The notes: generated from the sequence alone by a model not told the origin. 64,000 nt of DNA from Bordetella genomosp. 13 (GCF_002119665.1 NZ_CP021111.1:1364001-1428000); one strand, 5' to 3'; positions 1 to 9,813 are shown, numbered from the stretch's first letter. A program made the numbers and translations.

Positions 1-1
1 C

Positions 2-3000
2 GAGCAGACGCATTACCCGCTGACGCTTGCCGTCGTGCAGCAGGAAGGCTTGCGCCTGCGCCTGGGCTACGACCGAGAGGTATACGGCGAGGACGTGGTC
101 CAGGCGCTGGGCCGCCATCTGGTGCACGCCATGACGCAGCTGGCGCAGGCGCCGCAGCAGCGGCTGGCCGCGCTGGCGCTGCCGGATGCGGAGGAAACGG
201 CGCTGCTGCAGCGGTGGGGCGGCGCCGAGCCGCGGCATACCGCGGGGCCGCTGGTCCACCAGATGATCGCGGCGCATGCCGCGCAACGGCCGGATGCGGC
301 CGCCGCGGCCCTGGGCGACGAAGTCTGGACCCACGCCCGCGTGCACGCCGTATCGAACCGGCTGGCGGGAGTGCTGCGCGCGCGCGGGGTGGGACGCGAG
401 TCGCGCGTGGCCGTGGCCATGGGACGATCGCCGCGGGCGCTCGCGGCCTACCTCGCGGTGCTGAAGGCGGGCGGCGCCTACGTGCCCCTGGATCCCGCTT
501 ACCCCGCCCAGCGGCTGGCCGACATCGTGCAGGACAGCGGCGCCTGCCTGCTGCTGACCGAGCCTGCGCTGCGCGGGGCGATGGCGCATGCGTGCGGCGC
601 CGGCCCGGCGATCTGGACATGGGACGAGGCGGAACTGGCGCGGCAGTCCGATGCGTTCGAACCGGCCGCGCTGCATGCGGGCAGCCTGGCTTACGTCATC
701 TACACCTCCGGGTCCACCGGCAAACCCAAGGGCGTGGCGGTGCCGCACGGGCCGCTGGCCATGCACGTGCGGGCCACCATCGACGGCTACGAGATGGGCG
801 CGCATACGCGCGAGCTGCATTTCCTGTCCTTCGCCTTCGACGGCGCGCACGAGCGCTGGCTGTCGGCGCTGGCGGCCGGCGGCATGGTGCAGCTGCGTGA
901 CGATGAGCTGTGGTCCGCGCAGCGCACCTGGCAGGCGCTGCACGACTATCGCATCACCAACGCGGGCTTTCCGCCCGTGTACCTGAAGCAGCTGGCCGAA
1001 TGGGCGGAAGAGGCCGGCGATCCCCCGCCGGTGGACCTGTACTCGTTCGGCGGCGAGGCCATGCCCCAGGCCACGCTGGCGCAAGTCGTGCGCGCCCTGC
1101 GGCCGCGGCTGCTGATCAACGGCTACGGGCCGACGGAAACGGTGGTGACGCCGCTGACATGGAAGGCGTATGCCGAGACCGCGGCGTCACAATTGCGCAC
1201 GCCGTACGCGCCGATCTGCGGGGGCGACGCGCCCGGCGGCGGACCGGTGGGCGAGCGGGTGGCCCGCGTGCTGGACGACGCGCTGAACCCGGTGCCCATA
1301 GGCGTGACGGGGGAACTGTACCTGGGCGGAGCAGGCCTGGCGCGCGGCTACCTGGACCGCCCCGGCCAGACCGCGGCGGCTTTCCTGCCGGATCCGTATG
1401 GCCCGCCGGGCGCGCGCCTGTACCGCACCGGCGACCTGGTGCGCTGGACTCGCGACGGCGCGCTGGAGTATCTGGGCCGCATCGACCATCAGGTAAAGAT
1501 ACGGGGCTTTCGCATCGAACTGGGCGAGATAGAGGCTCGCCTGCTGGCGCACGACGACGTGGCGCAGGCCGTGGTGGTGGCGCATCGGGACGGTACGGGC
1601 GCCCGCCTGGCCGCCTACGTGGCGCCGCATGCCGGTTGCGATCCGCAGCCGCAGGTCCTGAAAGACATGCTGCGCTCCCAACTGCCCGACTACATGGTGC
1701 CGGCTTCGCTGACGGTGATGCCTGCATTGCCGCTGAATACCAGCGGCAAGATCGACCGCCGCGCGCTGCCCGCGCCGTCGTTCGAAAGCGAGCGGGAGTA
1801 CGAGGTTCCTCAGGGCGCGCTGGAGACCGCGCTGGCCGGCGTCTGGCGCGAGGTGCTGGGTGTGGCCCGGGTGGGCCGACACGACAATCTGTTCGAACTG
1901 GGCGGGGATTCCATCCTGACGCTGCAGATCGTCGCGCGCGCGCGGCGGGCCGGTCTGCAGCTGGCGCCGCGCCAGTTGTTCGAACACCAGACCGTGGCGG
2001 AACTGGCCAGGGTGGCGCAGCTGGCCGGCGCGCAGGCCGTTGCCGTGGCGGGCACCGAGCGCGCCGAGGGACAAGCCGCGCTGACGCCCATCCAGGCTTC
2101 CTTCTTCGCCCAGGACCTGCCGCAGCGCCATCATTGGAACCAATCGCTGCTGCTGACGCCGAGCGAGACGCTGGATGGCGATGTGCTGGAGCAGGCGCTG
2201 CAGGCGCTCGCCGCGCATCATGATGCCTTCCGGCTCGGCTTCGTGCGCGACGCCGCCGATGGCGCCTGGAAACAGTTCTATCAGGCCGAGGCGCCCGCCG
2301 TGCCGCTGCATCGCGAGGCGCTGGATGGCGCCGAGTCGCTGGACGCCGTGTGCCGGCGCTGCCAGGCCTCGCTGGACTTGCAGCGGCCGCCGCTGGCGCA
2401 GGCATGGCTGGTTCAGCTGCCGCAGGGCGAGCAGCGGCTGTTGTTCGTCGCGCATCACTTGATCGTGGACGGCGTGTCGTGGCGCGTGCTGCTGGAGGAC
2501 CTGCAGACGGCGTATCGCCAACTGCAGTCGGACGCGTGCGTCGGCCTGCCGCCGCGCACCAGTTCGCTGGCGGCCTGGACAGACAGGCTGGCGCAACGGG
2601 CGCGTTCGCCCGAACTGCTGTCCGAGCTGCCGTACTGGCGAGCGCAGCGGGAGGCCGCCGCGATCGCGCTGCCGCTGGACGATGCACGGGCAGCCAATAC
2701 CCAGGCGCAGGCCCGCCATGAACGTATCGAGATCGATGCGCAGGCCACGGCCAAGCTGCTGCACGAAGCCCCGGCGGCCTATCGCACGCAGATTTCCGAC
2801 CTGCTGCTGGCCGCGCTGGCCGGCGCGGTGGCGCACTGGACCGGGCGGGACACGGTGGGCATCAACCTCGAAGGCCATGGCCGCGAGCCGTGGTTCCCCG
2901 AGATCGATCTGCATCGCACGGTGGGCTGGTTCACCAGCGTCTATCCGGTGGCCCTGCCGGTGCACGATGGGCCGGAGGCGACGCTGAAGGCCGTCAAGGA

Positions 3001-5965
3001 AGCGCTGCGCGCGGTGCCGCGCAAGGGGCTGGGTTATGGCGTGCTGAAGTACCTGGGCGATGGCGAGACGCGCCAGGCGCTCGCGGGAGCCGCGGCGTCC
3101 ATCACGTTCAACTACCTGGGCCAGCTCGACGCCGGCGCCGCCGCCGATGCGCTGCTGCGCCTGGCGGACGAGCCGCTGGGCGGCGGGCTCGCCCCCGACA
3201 CGCCGCTGGGCGAGGCGCTGGCCTTCAATGCACGCGTATCGGGAGGGCGGCTGCGGATCGATTGCCGATACGGCGGCGCCCAGCTGCGCGCGGATACCGT
3301 CGCGGCGCTGCTCGCGGACATGCATGCACGCCTGCGTTCGCTGATCGCACTGTGCGAAGGAGGGCAGGTCAAGGGCATCACGCCTTCCGACGTGCCGCTG
3401 GCCGGCCTGGACCAGACCCGCCTCGATGCCTTGCTGCGGCGCCTGGCTGTGCCGCCAGCCCAGTTGGAGGACCTCTATCCGGCCACGCCGATACAGCAGG
3501 GCATGCTGCACGACGCGCTGCTCAAGCCCGGGTCGGTGGCCAACATCGTGCAGATGCAGGCGCGCGTGGCCGATTTCGACGCGCCGCGCTTCATCGCAGC
3601 CTGGCGCGCCGCCGTGGCGCGCCACCCCGTGCTGCGCACCGCCATCGTGTGGCAGGGCGGCCTGCCCGAGCCGCTGCAGCTGGTGCTGCGCACGCTGGAG
3701 TTCCCCGCGGACGTGCGGGACTGGACCGGCCGATCCGACGTGGACGCGGACTGGCAGGCCCTGTGCGACCACGAGTACGGCCGCGGCTTCGACCTGGAGC
3801 GCGCGCCGCTGATGCGGCTGGTGCTGGTGCAGGTCGGCCAGCCGCAGGCGCGCGACTATCGCTACGTATGGACCTGGCACCACCTGCTGCTGGACGGCTG
3901 GAGCATGTCCACGCTGCTGGGCGAGGTGCTGCGCGAGTATGCGGGCGAGGCGTTGCCGGCCGCTTGCGGGCCCGTGGCCACCCATCGCGAGTATCTGACG
4001 TGGCTGCGCGGCCACGACGCGCAGGACGACCGTGCCTTCTGGCGCGAACGCGTTGCGCCGTTGGCGCGCCCCACGCTGCTGGCGCCGACCCTGCCGAGGC
4101 CGGGCGACCGGGCGGCAGAGCACTACGGGCTGGTGCAGCGCCGGCTGGACCCCGCGCAGGTGGAGCGCCTGCAGCGCCATGCGGCCAGCCAGCAGGTCAC
4201 GGTCAACACGGTGGTGCAGGCGGCCTGGCTGCTGGTGCTGCAGCGTCGCCTGCGCGAGCCGGTGCTGGCCTTCGGCGCCACAGTGGCGGGGCGTTCGGGC
4301 GACCTGCCCGGGCTGGACAACCTGACCGGACTCAGCATCAATACGCTTCCGGTGGTGCAGCGCCTGCAGCCCGGCCAGCGGGTCGGCGAGTGGCTGCGCG
4401 ACCTGCAGCGGCACAATCTCGAGCTGCGCCAGCGCGAACACGTGGCGCTCTATGACGTGCAGCGCTGGGCCGGCCGCAGCGGCAGGCCCCTGTTCGACAC
4501 GCTCATGCTGTTCGAGAACTATCCGGTGGACAGCGCGCTCAAGCGCGGCTCGCGGCAGACCGTGCGGTTCTCCAATGTGGTGAACCGGGGCGCCACGCGT
4601 TATCCCATCACCGTCGTCATTCTGCCCACCAACGGCCTGACGCTGCGCCTGGAGTACGACCGCGCGGAGATCGCGGCCGACGCCGTGCCGCCGCTGATGG
4701 ACGAGTTCGAGGCGCTGTTGCTGCGGCTGGGGCAGGACGCCGGCCGCACGGTGGCCGAGGCGGCCGAGATCGGCGTGCCGATATATGACTCCGTTGCGGG
4801 GTCGGCATCGCCCGCATCCTCGGCGCGCCCGGCCGTGGAGCCGCCAGCCGCGGTGTCGCACGCGCTGCTGGGGCTTTGGCGCGAAGTGCTGGCGCTCGAT
4901 GACGCGCAGCCCGCGGAGCAGGACGACTTCTTCGACCTGGGCGGCACGTCCATCGACGCGGTGCGGCTGCTGGCGCGCTGCCGGGAACTGGCCGCGCAAG
5001 GCATGCTGCCGGCCGCGCCGGCGTTGGCTGACCTCTACGCCCATCGTACCGCCCGCGACCTGGCGAGCCGCCTGGCGGAACTGGCGCGGCACCCCGCCCC
5101 GGGCCTCATCCGCCTGGCAGGGCAAGCGGACGCGCAGCCCGCCTGCTATGGCGTGCCGGCGCGGCTGGGCAACGCGGAAGAGTATCGCGCCATGGCCCAG
5201 GGCTTGTCGTTGGGCCGCCCCGTGGTCGGGCTGCACAGCCCGCCCGAACTGGAGGAGCAGTGGGCCGCGCTCACGCTGCCCGATCTGGCGGCACGCTACG
5301 CCGATCTGCTGCTGTCGCAGGACCGCGGTCAGCCGTTCTGCCTGGTGGGCTGGTCCATCGGCGGCCTGCTGTCGCTGGAGATCGCCCGCCAGCTGCGGGG
5401 CAGGGCGGACCTGCGCCTGGCCGCGATGCTGGACGTGTCCGACTTCACGCGCCTGCGGACGCGGCTGGCCGCAGTGCAGGCGCCGCCGGATGCGCTGCTG
5501 GCCAGGCTCGAGGCCGAACTGCACGGCTGGCTGGCGCGTTCGGCGATGGCGTCGCGCTGGCACGCCCTGTTGGCCGCATTCTCGCCGCCGCAGTACTGGC
5601 ACTTCCTGCTCGAGGTGGTGGGACGGCACACCGGAGAGGACGGGCCCGGGCTGCCGCTGGATGGTCCGCGGCCCGCCAGCCGCGAGTATGCGCTGTGGAG
5701 CGAACTGAACTGCCTGCGATTGGCGTTGGGCTATGCGATGCCTGAAACTCCCGTCGCCGTGGACGTGTGCGCCTGGCAGTCCGAGGCCTCGGCCAATGGC
5801 GGCGTCGCGCAGCCCGACTGGCCCGCCCATGCGAGGCTGGCCGGCCGCCTGGCGACCATCGCAGGCACCGACCATCTGAACCTGCTGGCCAGTCCGGCCA
5901 TGCATCGCGCGCTGCAGGACGCGCTGTCTCACGCGCTGCGGCGTCAAGGAACTCCCACATGCTAG
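2..5965 (+). CDS. Non-ribosomal peptide synthetase, C-terminal part (C end-A-T-E-C-T-TE)
   Basis: The gene is open at the left edge; 1987 codons and the stop are visible. Domains in order: the tail of a condensation domain (to about nt 220); an adenylation domain (about 260-1790) with YTSGSTGKPKG, NGYGPTE, YRTGDL and NTSGKIDRRAL; a carrier domain (FELGGDSI, serine codon at 1910); an epimerisation domain (HHLIVDGVSW); a condensation domain (WHHLLLDGWS); a second carrier (DLGGTSID, serine codon at 4949); and a thioesterase with GWSIG and a late AGTDH histidine. The residue before the last condensation domain should therefore be epimerised to D. Only about 40 linker residues separate the last C domain from the last carrier, so that module lacks an A domain. 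Lining up the specificity residues with GrsA gives D-G-E-G-S-G-G-V-T-K, reminiscent of hydroxyornithine domains of pyoverdine synthetases (from memory). Together with the iron-related genes downstream, a siderophore product is likely. Confidence 0.95.
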   Translation, partial: EQTHYPLTLAVVQQEGLRLRLGYDREVYGEDVVQALGRHLVHAMTQLAQAPQQRLAALALPDAEETALLQRWGGAEPRHTAGPLVHQMIAAHAAQRPDAAAAALGDEVWTHARVHAVSNRLAGVLRARGVGRESRVAVAMGRSPRALAAYLAVLKAGGAYVPLDPAYPAQRLADIVQDSGACLLLTEPALRGAMAHACGAGPAIWTWDEAELARQSDAFEPAALHAGSLAYVIYTSGSTGKPKGVAVPHGPLAMHVRATIDGYEMGAHTRELHFLSFAFDGAHERWLSALAAGGMVQLRDDELWSAQRTWQALHDYRITNAGFPPVYLKQLAEWAEEAGDPPPVDLYSFGGEAMPQATLAQVVRALRPRLLINGYGPTETVVTPLTWKAYAETAASQLRTPYAPICGGDAPGGGPVGERVARVLDDALNPVPIGVTGELYLGGAGLARGYLDRPGQTAAAFLPDPYGPPGARLYRTGDLVRWTRDGALEYLGRIDHQVKIRGFRIELGEIEARLLAHDDVAQAVVVAHRDGTGARLAAYVAPHAGCDPQPQVLKDMLRSQLPDYMVPASLTVMPALPLNTSGKIDRRALPAPSFESEREYEVPQGALETALAGVWREVLGVARVGRHDNLFELGGDSILTLQIVARARRAGLQLAPRQLFEHQTVAELARVAQLAGAQAVAVAGTERAEGQAALTPIQASFFAQDLPQRHHWNQSLLLTPSETLDGDVLEQALQALAAHHDAFRLGFVRDAADGAWKQFYQAEAPAVPLHREALDGAESLDAVCRRCQASLDLQRPPLAQAWLVQLPQGEQRLLFVAHHLIVDGVSWRVLLEDLQTAYRQLQSDACVGLPPRTSSLAAWTDRLAQRARSPELLSELPYWRAQREAAAIALPLDDARAANTQAQARHERIEIDAQATAKLLHEAPAAYRTQISDLLLAALAGAVAHWTGRDTVGINLEGHGREPWFPEIDLHRTVGWFTSVYPVALPVHDGPEATLKAVKEALRAVPRKGLGYGVLKYLGDGETRQALAGAAASITFNYLGQLDAGAAADALLRLADEPLGGGLAPDTPLGEALAFNARVSGGRLRIDCRYGGAQLRADTVAALLADMHARLRSLIALCEGGQVKGITPSDVPLAGLDQTRLDALLRRLAVPPAQLEDLYPATPIQQGMLHDALLKPGSVANIVQMQARVADFDAPRFIAAWRAAVARHPVLRTAIVWQGGLPEPLQLVLRTLEFPADVRDWTGRSDVDADWQALCDHEYGRGFDLERAPLMRLVLVQVGQPQARDYRYVWTWHHLLLDGWSMSTLLGEVLREYAGEALPAACGPVATHREYLTWLRGHDAQDDRAFWRERVAPLARPTLLAPTLPRPGDRAAEHYGLVQRRLDPAQVERLQRHAASQQVTVNTVVQAAWLLVLQRRLREPVLAFGATVAGRSGDLPGLDNLTGLSINTLPVVQRLQPGQRVGEWLRDLQRHNLELRQREHVALYDVQRWAGRSGRPLFDTLMLFENYPVDSALKRGSRQTVRFSNVVNRGATRYPITVVILPTNGLTLRLEYDRAEIAADAVPPLMDEFEALLLRLGQDAGRTVAEAAEIGVPIYDSVAGSASPASSARPAVEPPAAVSHALLGLWREVLALDDAQPAEQDDFFDLGGTSIDAVRLLARCRELAAQGMLPAAPALADLYAHRTARDLASRLAELARHPAPGLIRLAGQADAQPACYGVPARLGNAEEYRAMAQGLSLGRPVVGLHSPPELEEQWAALTLPDLAARYADLLLSQDRGQPFCLVGWSIGGLLSLEIARQLRGRADLRLAAMLDVSDFTRLRTRLAAVQAPPDALLARLEAELHGWLARSAMASRWHALLAAFSPPQYWHFLLEVVGRHTGEDGPGLPLDGPRPASREYALWSELNCLRLALGYAMPETPVAVDVCAWQSEASANGGVAQPDWPAHARLAGRLATIAGTDHLNLLASPAMHRALQDALSHALRRQGTPTC

Positions 5966-7587
5966 CCACTCTGATCCGTCAATCGCGCGCGCTGCTGATG
6001 CTGGCGGTGTGCGTCAGCCTGCTGGGCGGAGCGAGCAACGTCACGCTGATCGCGCTGGTGAACTCGGCCCTCGCGGCCGAAGGGGCCGCGCGCGTCGCCT
6101 TGGCCTTGCCGTTCGCCGCCGCCGTGGCATGCGCCATCGGCGCGCACGTGGCGGCGGGCATGCTGTTCCAGCGTCTCAGCCAGCAGGCGCAGGCGAACCT
6201 GCGCATCGGCCTGTCGCGCAAGGTGCTGGGGGCTTCATACCGGCAGTTCGAGACCGTCGGCACGGCCCGCGTGCAAAGCGCGCTGACCGATCACAGCGCC
6301 ACGCTGGCCAATCTGTTCGTGGCGCTGCCCGGGCTGGTCAGCAACACCGTCGTGGTGCTGGGCTGCCTGGCCTATCTGTCGGTGCTGTCGTGGCCGGTAT
6401 TCCTGGGCGCGCTGGCCGCCATCGTGCTGGGCGCGCTGGGCTACCACCTGGGCCACATGCGGGCGCTGGGCCATCTCGAGCGGGCCGCCGGCGAACAGGA
6501 CCGCTTGTTCGAACACTTCGGCGCCATGGCAGGCGGCGCCAAGGAACTGAAGCTCAGCCGCGGCAAGTCGCGCGCGTTCGCGGGACGCCTGCTCGAGCCC
6601 ACCATCGAGCGCCTGCGCCGGGCGCGCACGCGCGGCATGTCGATCTTCGTCGCCGCCGCGAGCTGGGGCAACCTGTTGATCTACGCTCTGATCGGGGTGC
6701 TGCTGTTCCTGGTGTTCGCCGAGCCGGGCCATCCGCAGCGCATCACGACGGGTTTCGTGCTGGTCATCCTGTTCATGGTGACGCCCTTGGAAGTGCTGCT
6801 GAAGAACCTGCCGCTGGTGAACCTGGCCCGCGTATCGGCACGCCGCATCGACGACCTGATGGCCAGCCTGCCGCAGGAACCGGTGGCCGCGCAGGACCGC
6901 GTGCTGCCCATGCCGCGCACGCTGACCCTCGAGGGCGTGACGCACCGCTATTACCACGAGCAGAGCGACGATATGTTCACCCTGGGGCCCATCGACCTGA
7001 CGCTGCGCCCGGGCGAGATCACGTATCTGGTGGGCGGCAACGGCAGCGGCAAGACCACCTTGGCCAAGCTGCTGGTCGGCCTGTACGAGCCCGAGTCGGG
7101 CCGGATCCTGCTGGACGGCGTGCCCGTGCCGCCCGACGCGCGCGCCGACTATCGCCAGCTCTTCGCCACGGTGTTCTCCGACTTCTACCTGTTCGAAAGC
7201 CTGCTGGGCGCGGATTCGGCCGAGCACGACGCGCGCGGCAACGCCCTGCTGGGCCGGCTGCATTTGCAGCACAAGGTGCGCATGCGGGACGGGGCGTTCA
7301 GCACGCGCGCGCTGTCGCAGGGACAGCGCAAGCGGCTGGCCCTGGTAGAGGCCTATCTGGACGAGCGCCCATTCCTGGTGTTCGACGAATGGGCGGCCGA
7401 TCAGGACCCGGCGTTCAAGGAGGTGTTCTACCGCGAGGTCCTGCCCGAGCTGCGCCGCCTGGGCAAGGGCGTCCTGGTGATCACGCACGACGATCGCTAC
7501 TTCCCCCTGGCCGACCGCATGCTGCGCATGGAAAGCGGCCAGCTGCACGAAGAGACCATGCCGCGCCGCGAGTACAGCGCCGCCTGA
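5959..7587 (+). CDS. Cyclic-peptide-type ABC exporter (PvdE/SyrD-like), fused membrane and ATPase domains
   Basis: This 542-residue protein has about six hydrophobic segments in its first 300 residues, followed by an ATPase domain. Walker A is GGNGSGKTT (about residues 359-367), the signature is LSQGQRKR and Walker B is FLVFDE. The length and the lack of any peptidase domain fit the half-transporter family that moves siderophore precursors or lipopeptides out of the cytoplasm. The ATG at 5959 overlaps the NRPS stop codon by seven bases, so the two are translationally coupled and the NRPS product, or its precursor, is the likely substrate. Whether it acts on the finished siderophore or on a periplasm-matured precursor cannot be told from the sequence. 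Confidence 0.9.
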   Translation: MLATLIRQSRALLMLAVCVSLLGGASNVTLIALVNSALAAEGAARVALALPFAAAVACAIGAHVAAGMLFQRLSQQAQANLRIGLSRKVLGASYRQFETVGTARVQSALTDHSATLANLFVALPGLVSNTVVVLGCLAYLSVLSWPVFLGALAAIVLGALGYHLGHMRALGHLERAAGEQDRLFEHFGAMAGGAKELKLSRGKSRAFAGRLLEPTIERLRRARTRGMSIFVAAASWGNLLIYALIGVLLFLVFAEPGHPQRITTGFVLVILFMVTPLEVLLKNLPLVNLARVSARRIDDLMASLPQEPVAAQDRVLPMPRTLTLEGVTHRYYHEQSDDMFTLGPIDLTLRPGEITYLVGGNGSGKTTLAKLLVGLYEPESGRILLDGVPVPPDARADYRQLFATVFSDFYLFESLLGADSAEHDARGNALLGRLHLQHKVRMRDGAFSTRALSQGQRKRLALVEAYLDERPFLVFDEWAADQDPAFKEVFYREVLPELRRLGKGVLVITHDDRYFPLADRMLRMESGQLHEETMPRREYSAA

Positions 7588-7608
7588 TTTCGTTGTAAAA
7601 AGACGCCC

Positions 7609-7935
7609 GTGAAAACAAAAACCATTCCTGATGGCCGCATGGTGGCCGGCGGGCGCGGCGTCCTGTGGGCGCGCGCGGTCGTGGTCATCGTGTTCGCCTA
7701 TGGATTTGCCTGGGGCGTCTGCGCGCTGGGCGCGGTATTGCTGGCTCGCGCCGGCATGGCGCGCAGCGAGGCCGTGATGGTGTTCGCCATGGCGGGCTTC
7801 CTCGTGTACCTGGTGGCCGCGCTGTGGGCCATCGCCACGCGCAGGCTGCTGCGCACGGCACTTGTCCTGGGCGGCGGCGGCCTGCTGCTGACCCTGCTGG
7901 CACGCGTGCTGGCGCAGCATGCCGGAGCCGCCTGA
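7609..7935 (+). CDS. Small membrane protein, DUF3649-like, iron-transport associated
   Basis: This 108-residue protein has three hydrophobic stretches (about residues 22-45, 52-74 and 80-102) and a basic N-terminus, as expected of a small inner-membrane protein. In composition and position it matches the DUF3649 proteins that commonly sit directly before PepSY-type membrane proteins in siderophore loci; that assignment is from memory of the family. It starts 21 bases after the ABC exporter and its stop codon overlaps the next start by one base (TGATG), so it belongs to the siderophore operon. Its biochemical role is unknown. Confidence 0.7.
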   Translation: MKTKTIPDGRMVAGGRGVLWARAVVVIVFAYGFAWGVCALGAVLLARAGMARSEAVMVFAMAGFLVYLVAALWAIATRRLLRTALVLGGGGLLLTLLARVLAQHAGAA

Positions 7936-9494
7936 TGCGCTGGAGCCTGCGCGACTCCATGCAGTGGGCCCACACCTGGGGCGGGGTGGCCACCGGCCTG
8001 CTGCTGATGGTGGCCTTCCTGATGGGTTCGATCGCGGTGTTCGACCGCGAGCTGGACCGCTGGATGATGCCGGACACCCGCTTGCCCGCACCCACCCACG
8101 CGGTGTCGCTGGACCGCGTGGTGGCGCCGCTGGTGCAGCAGGCCGCGCCGCCCGGCGGCCAGGTGCTGCAATGGCTGGCCGACCTGCCCGACGCCAGGGA
8201 TCCTTCGCTGGCGCTGGCCATTGACGGCCGCCCATTCGGCCGCGTGCTGCGCCTGGCCGACCCGCACACCGGCACGCTGCTGCCCGATCCCGGCACGTTG
8301 GGCGCCACCCGGTTCTTCTACCCGCTGCACTACAACCTGCACCTGCGAGCGGCCGACCTGGGCGCATGGCTGATCGGCTTCGCCGGCATGGTGATGCTGG
8401 CCTGCATCGTTTCGGGCGTCATCATCCATGCGCGGCTGTTCAAGGACTTCTTCACGTTCCGGCCGGGCAAGAACCTGCAGCGCAGCGTGCTGGACCTGCA
8501 CAACGTGATGGGCGTGCTGGCGCTGCCGTTCCACTTCGTCATCACCTTCTCGGGGCTGGTGATCTTCTTCCTCATCTATCTGCCGTCCGCGATCCAGGCG
8601 CTGTATCCCGAGGGACCCAACACCTTCTATACCCAATGGCTTTCCCGCTACGACCGGCCTCCCGCGATGAAGCCCGCGCCGCTGTCCTCGCTGGACGCCA
8701 TGGTGGCCGAGGCCCAGCGCGTGTGGGGCGGTGGGCAGGCCGCGTCCGTGCGCGTGCGCTACCCGGGCGATGCCAATGCCTACGTCGAGATCCGCCGGTC
8801 GGTGCAGGACGGCATCGGGCGCGGCTTCGAGCCCGTGTACTTCGACGGGCCCAGCGGCGCGGTGCTGCAGACCGCGCCTGCGATGCCGGTCACGTCCGTG
8901 CAGCGGTTCATGGTGGAACTGCATTCGGTCACCTTCGACAGCGACGTGCTGCGCTGGCTGTACTTCCTGGGCGGCCTGGCGGGCTGTGTGCTGATCGCCA
9001 CCGGCATGCTGTACTGGGTCGAGAAGCGCCGCGCCAGGCACGCCCAGCAGGGCAGGCTCGGCGCCGCGCTGGTGGCCGGCGTGGCCTGCGCCGCCATCAC
9101 CGGATTGATACTGGCCACGTTGGCGATGCTGCTGGCCAATCGCGCCTTGCCGCCTCACATGGCGGCGAGGCAGTGGATCGAAGTGCTGGTCTTCTGCGGC
9201 GCCTGGCTGCTGGCGGCGCTGCACGGCATCGTGGGCGCCTTGCGCCGGCGCGACGGGTCGGCTCCGTGGCGCATGCAGTGCGCGACGATCGCCGCGCTGG
9301 CCCTGGCCTGCGTCGTCGGCAATGCCCTGTCCACGGGGGACCATCTGGTGCGCACCGTCGCGCGCGGCGACTGGGCCGTGGCCGGCACCGACTTCGTGCT
9401 GCTGGCGACCGCGGCCGTGGCGGCATGGGCGGCCCGGCGTCTCGCGCTGCGTGAACGCGCCTACCGCAGCGTCGGCGAGGCGCGCCATGCTTGA
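7935..9494 (+). CDS. PepSY-associated membrane protein, probable ferrisiderophore reductase
   Basis: The 519-residue protein has an N-terminal membrane helix (GVATGLLLMVAFLMGSIAVF), a periplasmic PepSY-like region and further helices, including those near residues 145-165, 192-217 and 338-357 and several after residue 380. The pattern HNVMGVLALPFHF after the second helix is typical of PepSY_TM proteins. Members of this family in siderophore loci (for example FpvG in Pseudomonas aeruginosa) reduce the ferric siderophore in the periplasm or inner membrane to release iron. The ATG at 7935 overlaps the upstream stop by one base, and the next gene overlaps its end by eight bases. The reductase role is inferred from family and context. 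Confidence 0.8.
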   Translation: MRWSLRDSMQWAHTWGGVATGLLLMVAFLMGSIAVFDRELDRWMMPDTRLPAPTHAVSLDRVVAPLVQQAAPPGGQVLQWLADLPDARDPSLALAIDGRPFGRVLRLADPHTGTLLPDPGTLGATRFFYPLHYNLHLRAADLGAWLIGFAGMVMLACIVSGVIIHARLFKDFFTFRPGKNLQRSVLDLHNVMGVLALPFHFVITFSGLVIFFLIYLPSAIQALYPEGPNTFYTQWLSRYDRPPAMKPAPLSSLDAMVAEAQRVWGGGQAASVRVRYPGDANAYVEIRRSVQDGIGRGFEPVYFDGPSGAVLQTAPAMPVTSVQRFMVELHSVTFDSDVLRWLYFLGGLAGCVLIATGMLYWVEKRRARHAQQGRLGAALVAGVACAAITGLILATLAMLLANRALPPHMAARQWIEVLVFCGAWLLAALHGIVGALRRRDGSAPWRMQCATIAALALACVVGNALSTGDHLVRTVARGDWAVAGTDFVLLATAAVAAWAARRLALRERAYRSVGEARHA

Positions 9495-9813
9495 AGCCTT
9501 CGGCCTCGCGCTGCTGCTGGGCTATCTGGCTTTCGCGCTGATGGCTTGCGCCATGGCGCGCCATCGGGACGATATCGCGGGCTGCGAACTGCCGGAACCA
9601 ACGGCCGCGGCCGGGCAGAGCCTGCGCCTGGCGGCCGGCGTGTTGTTGCTGGCCGCCCTGTGTGCCGCGATATCTTTGGCGGGCCCGGCATTCGGCGCGC
9701 TGCTCTGGGCAATGGACATCAGCCTGGCCGCCATGCTCGTGGCCTTTACGCTGACCTGGCGCCCGGGCTGGCTGGCGCCCTTGCTGCGCTGGGTGATGCG
9801 GCGATCAGGGTAG
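9487..9813 (+). CDS. Small membrane protein, DUF3325-like
   Basis: This 108-residue protein has three predicted membrane segments (about 3-20, 48-66 and 70-88) and a short polar loop between the first two. It overlaps the PepSY gene by eight bases and closes the siderophore operon. DUF3325 proteins regularly follow PepSY-type proteins in such operons; the family call rests on this context and on length. Its last 68 bases overlap, tail to tail, the 3' end of the chemoreceptor gene on the other strand. Confidence 0.65.
   Translation: MLEAFGLALLLGYLAFALMACAMARHRDDIAGCELPEPTAAAGQSLRLAAGVLLLAALCAAISLAGPAFGALLWAMDISLAAMLVAFTLTWRPGWLAPLLRWVMRRSG

Noticed and set aside
1187..5947. A 1586-codon open frame antisense to the NRPS
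   Set aside because: It mirrors the codon structure of a GC-rich gene, has no recognisable domains, and the sense strand carries a complete series of NRPS motifs.
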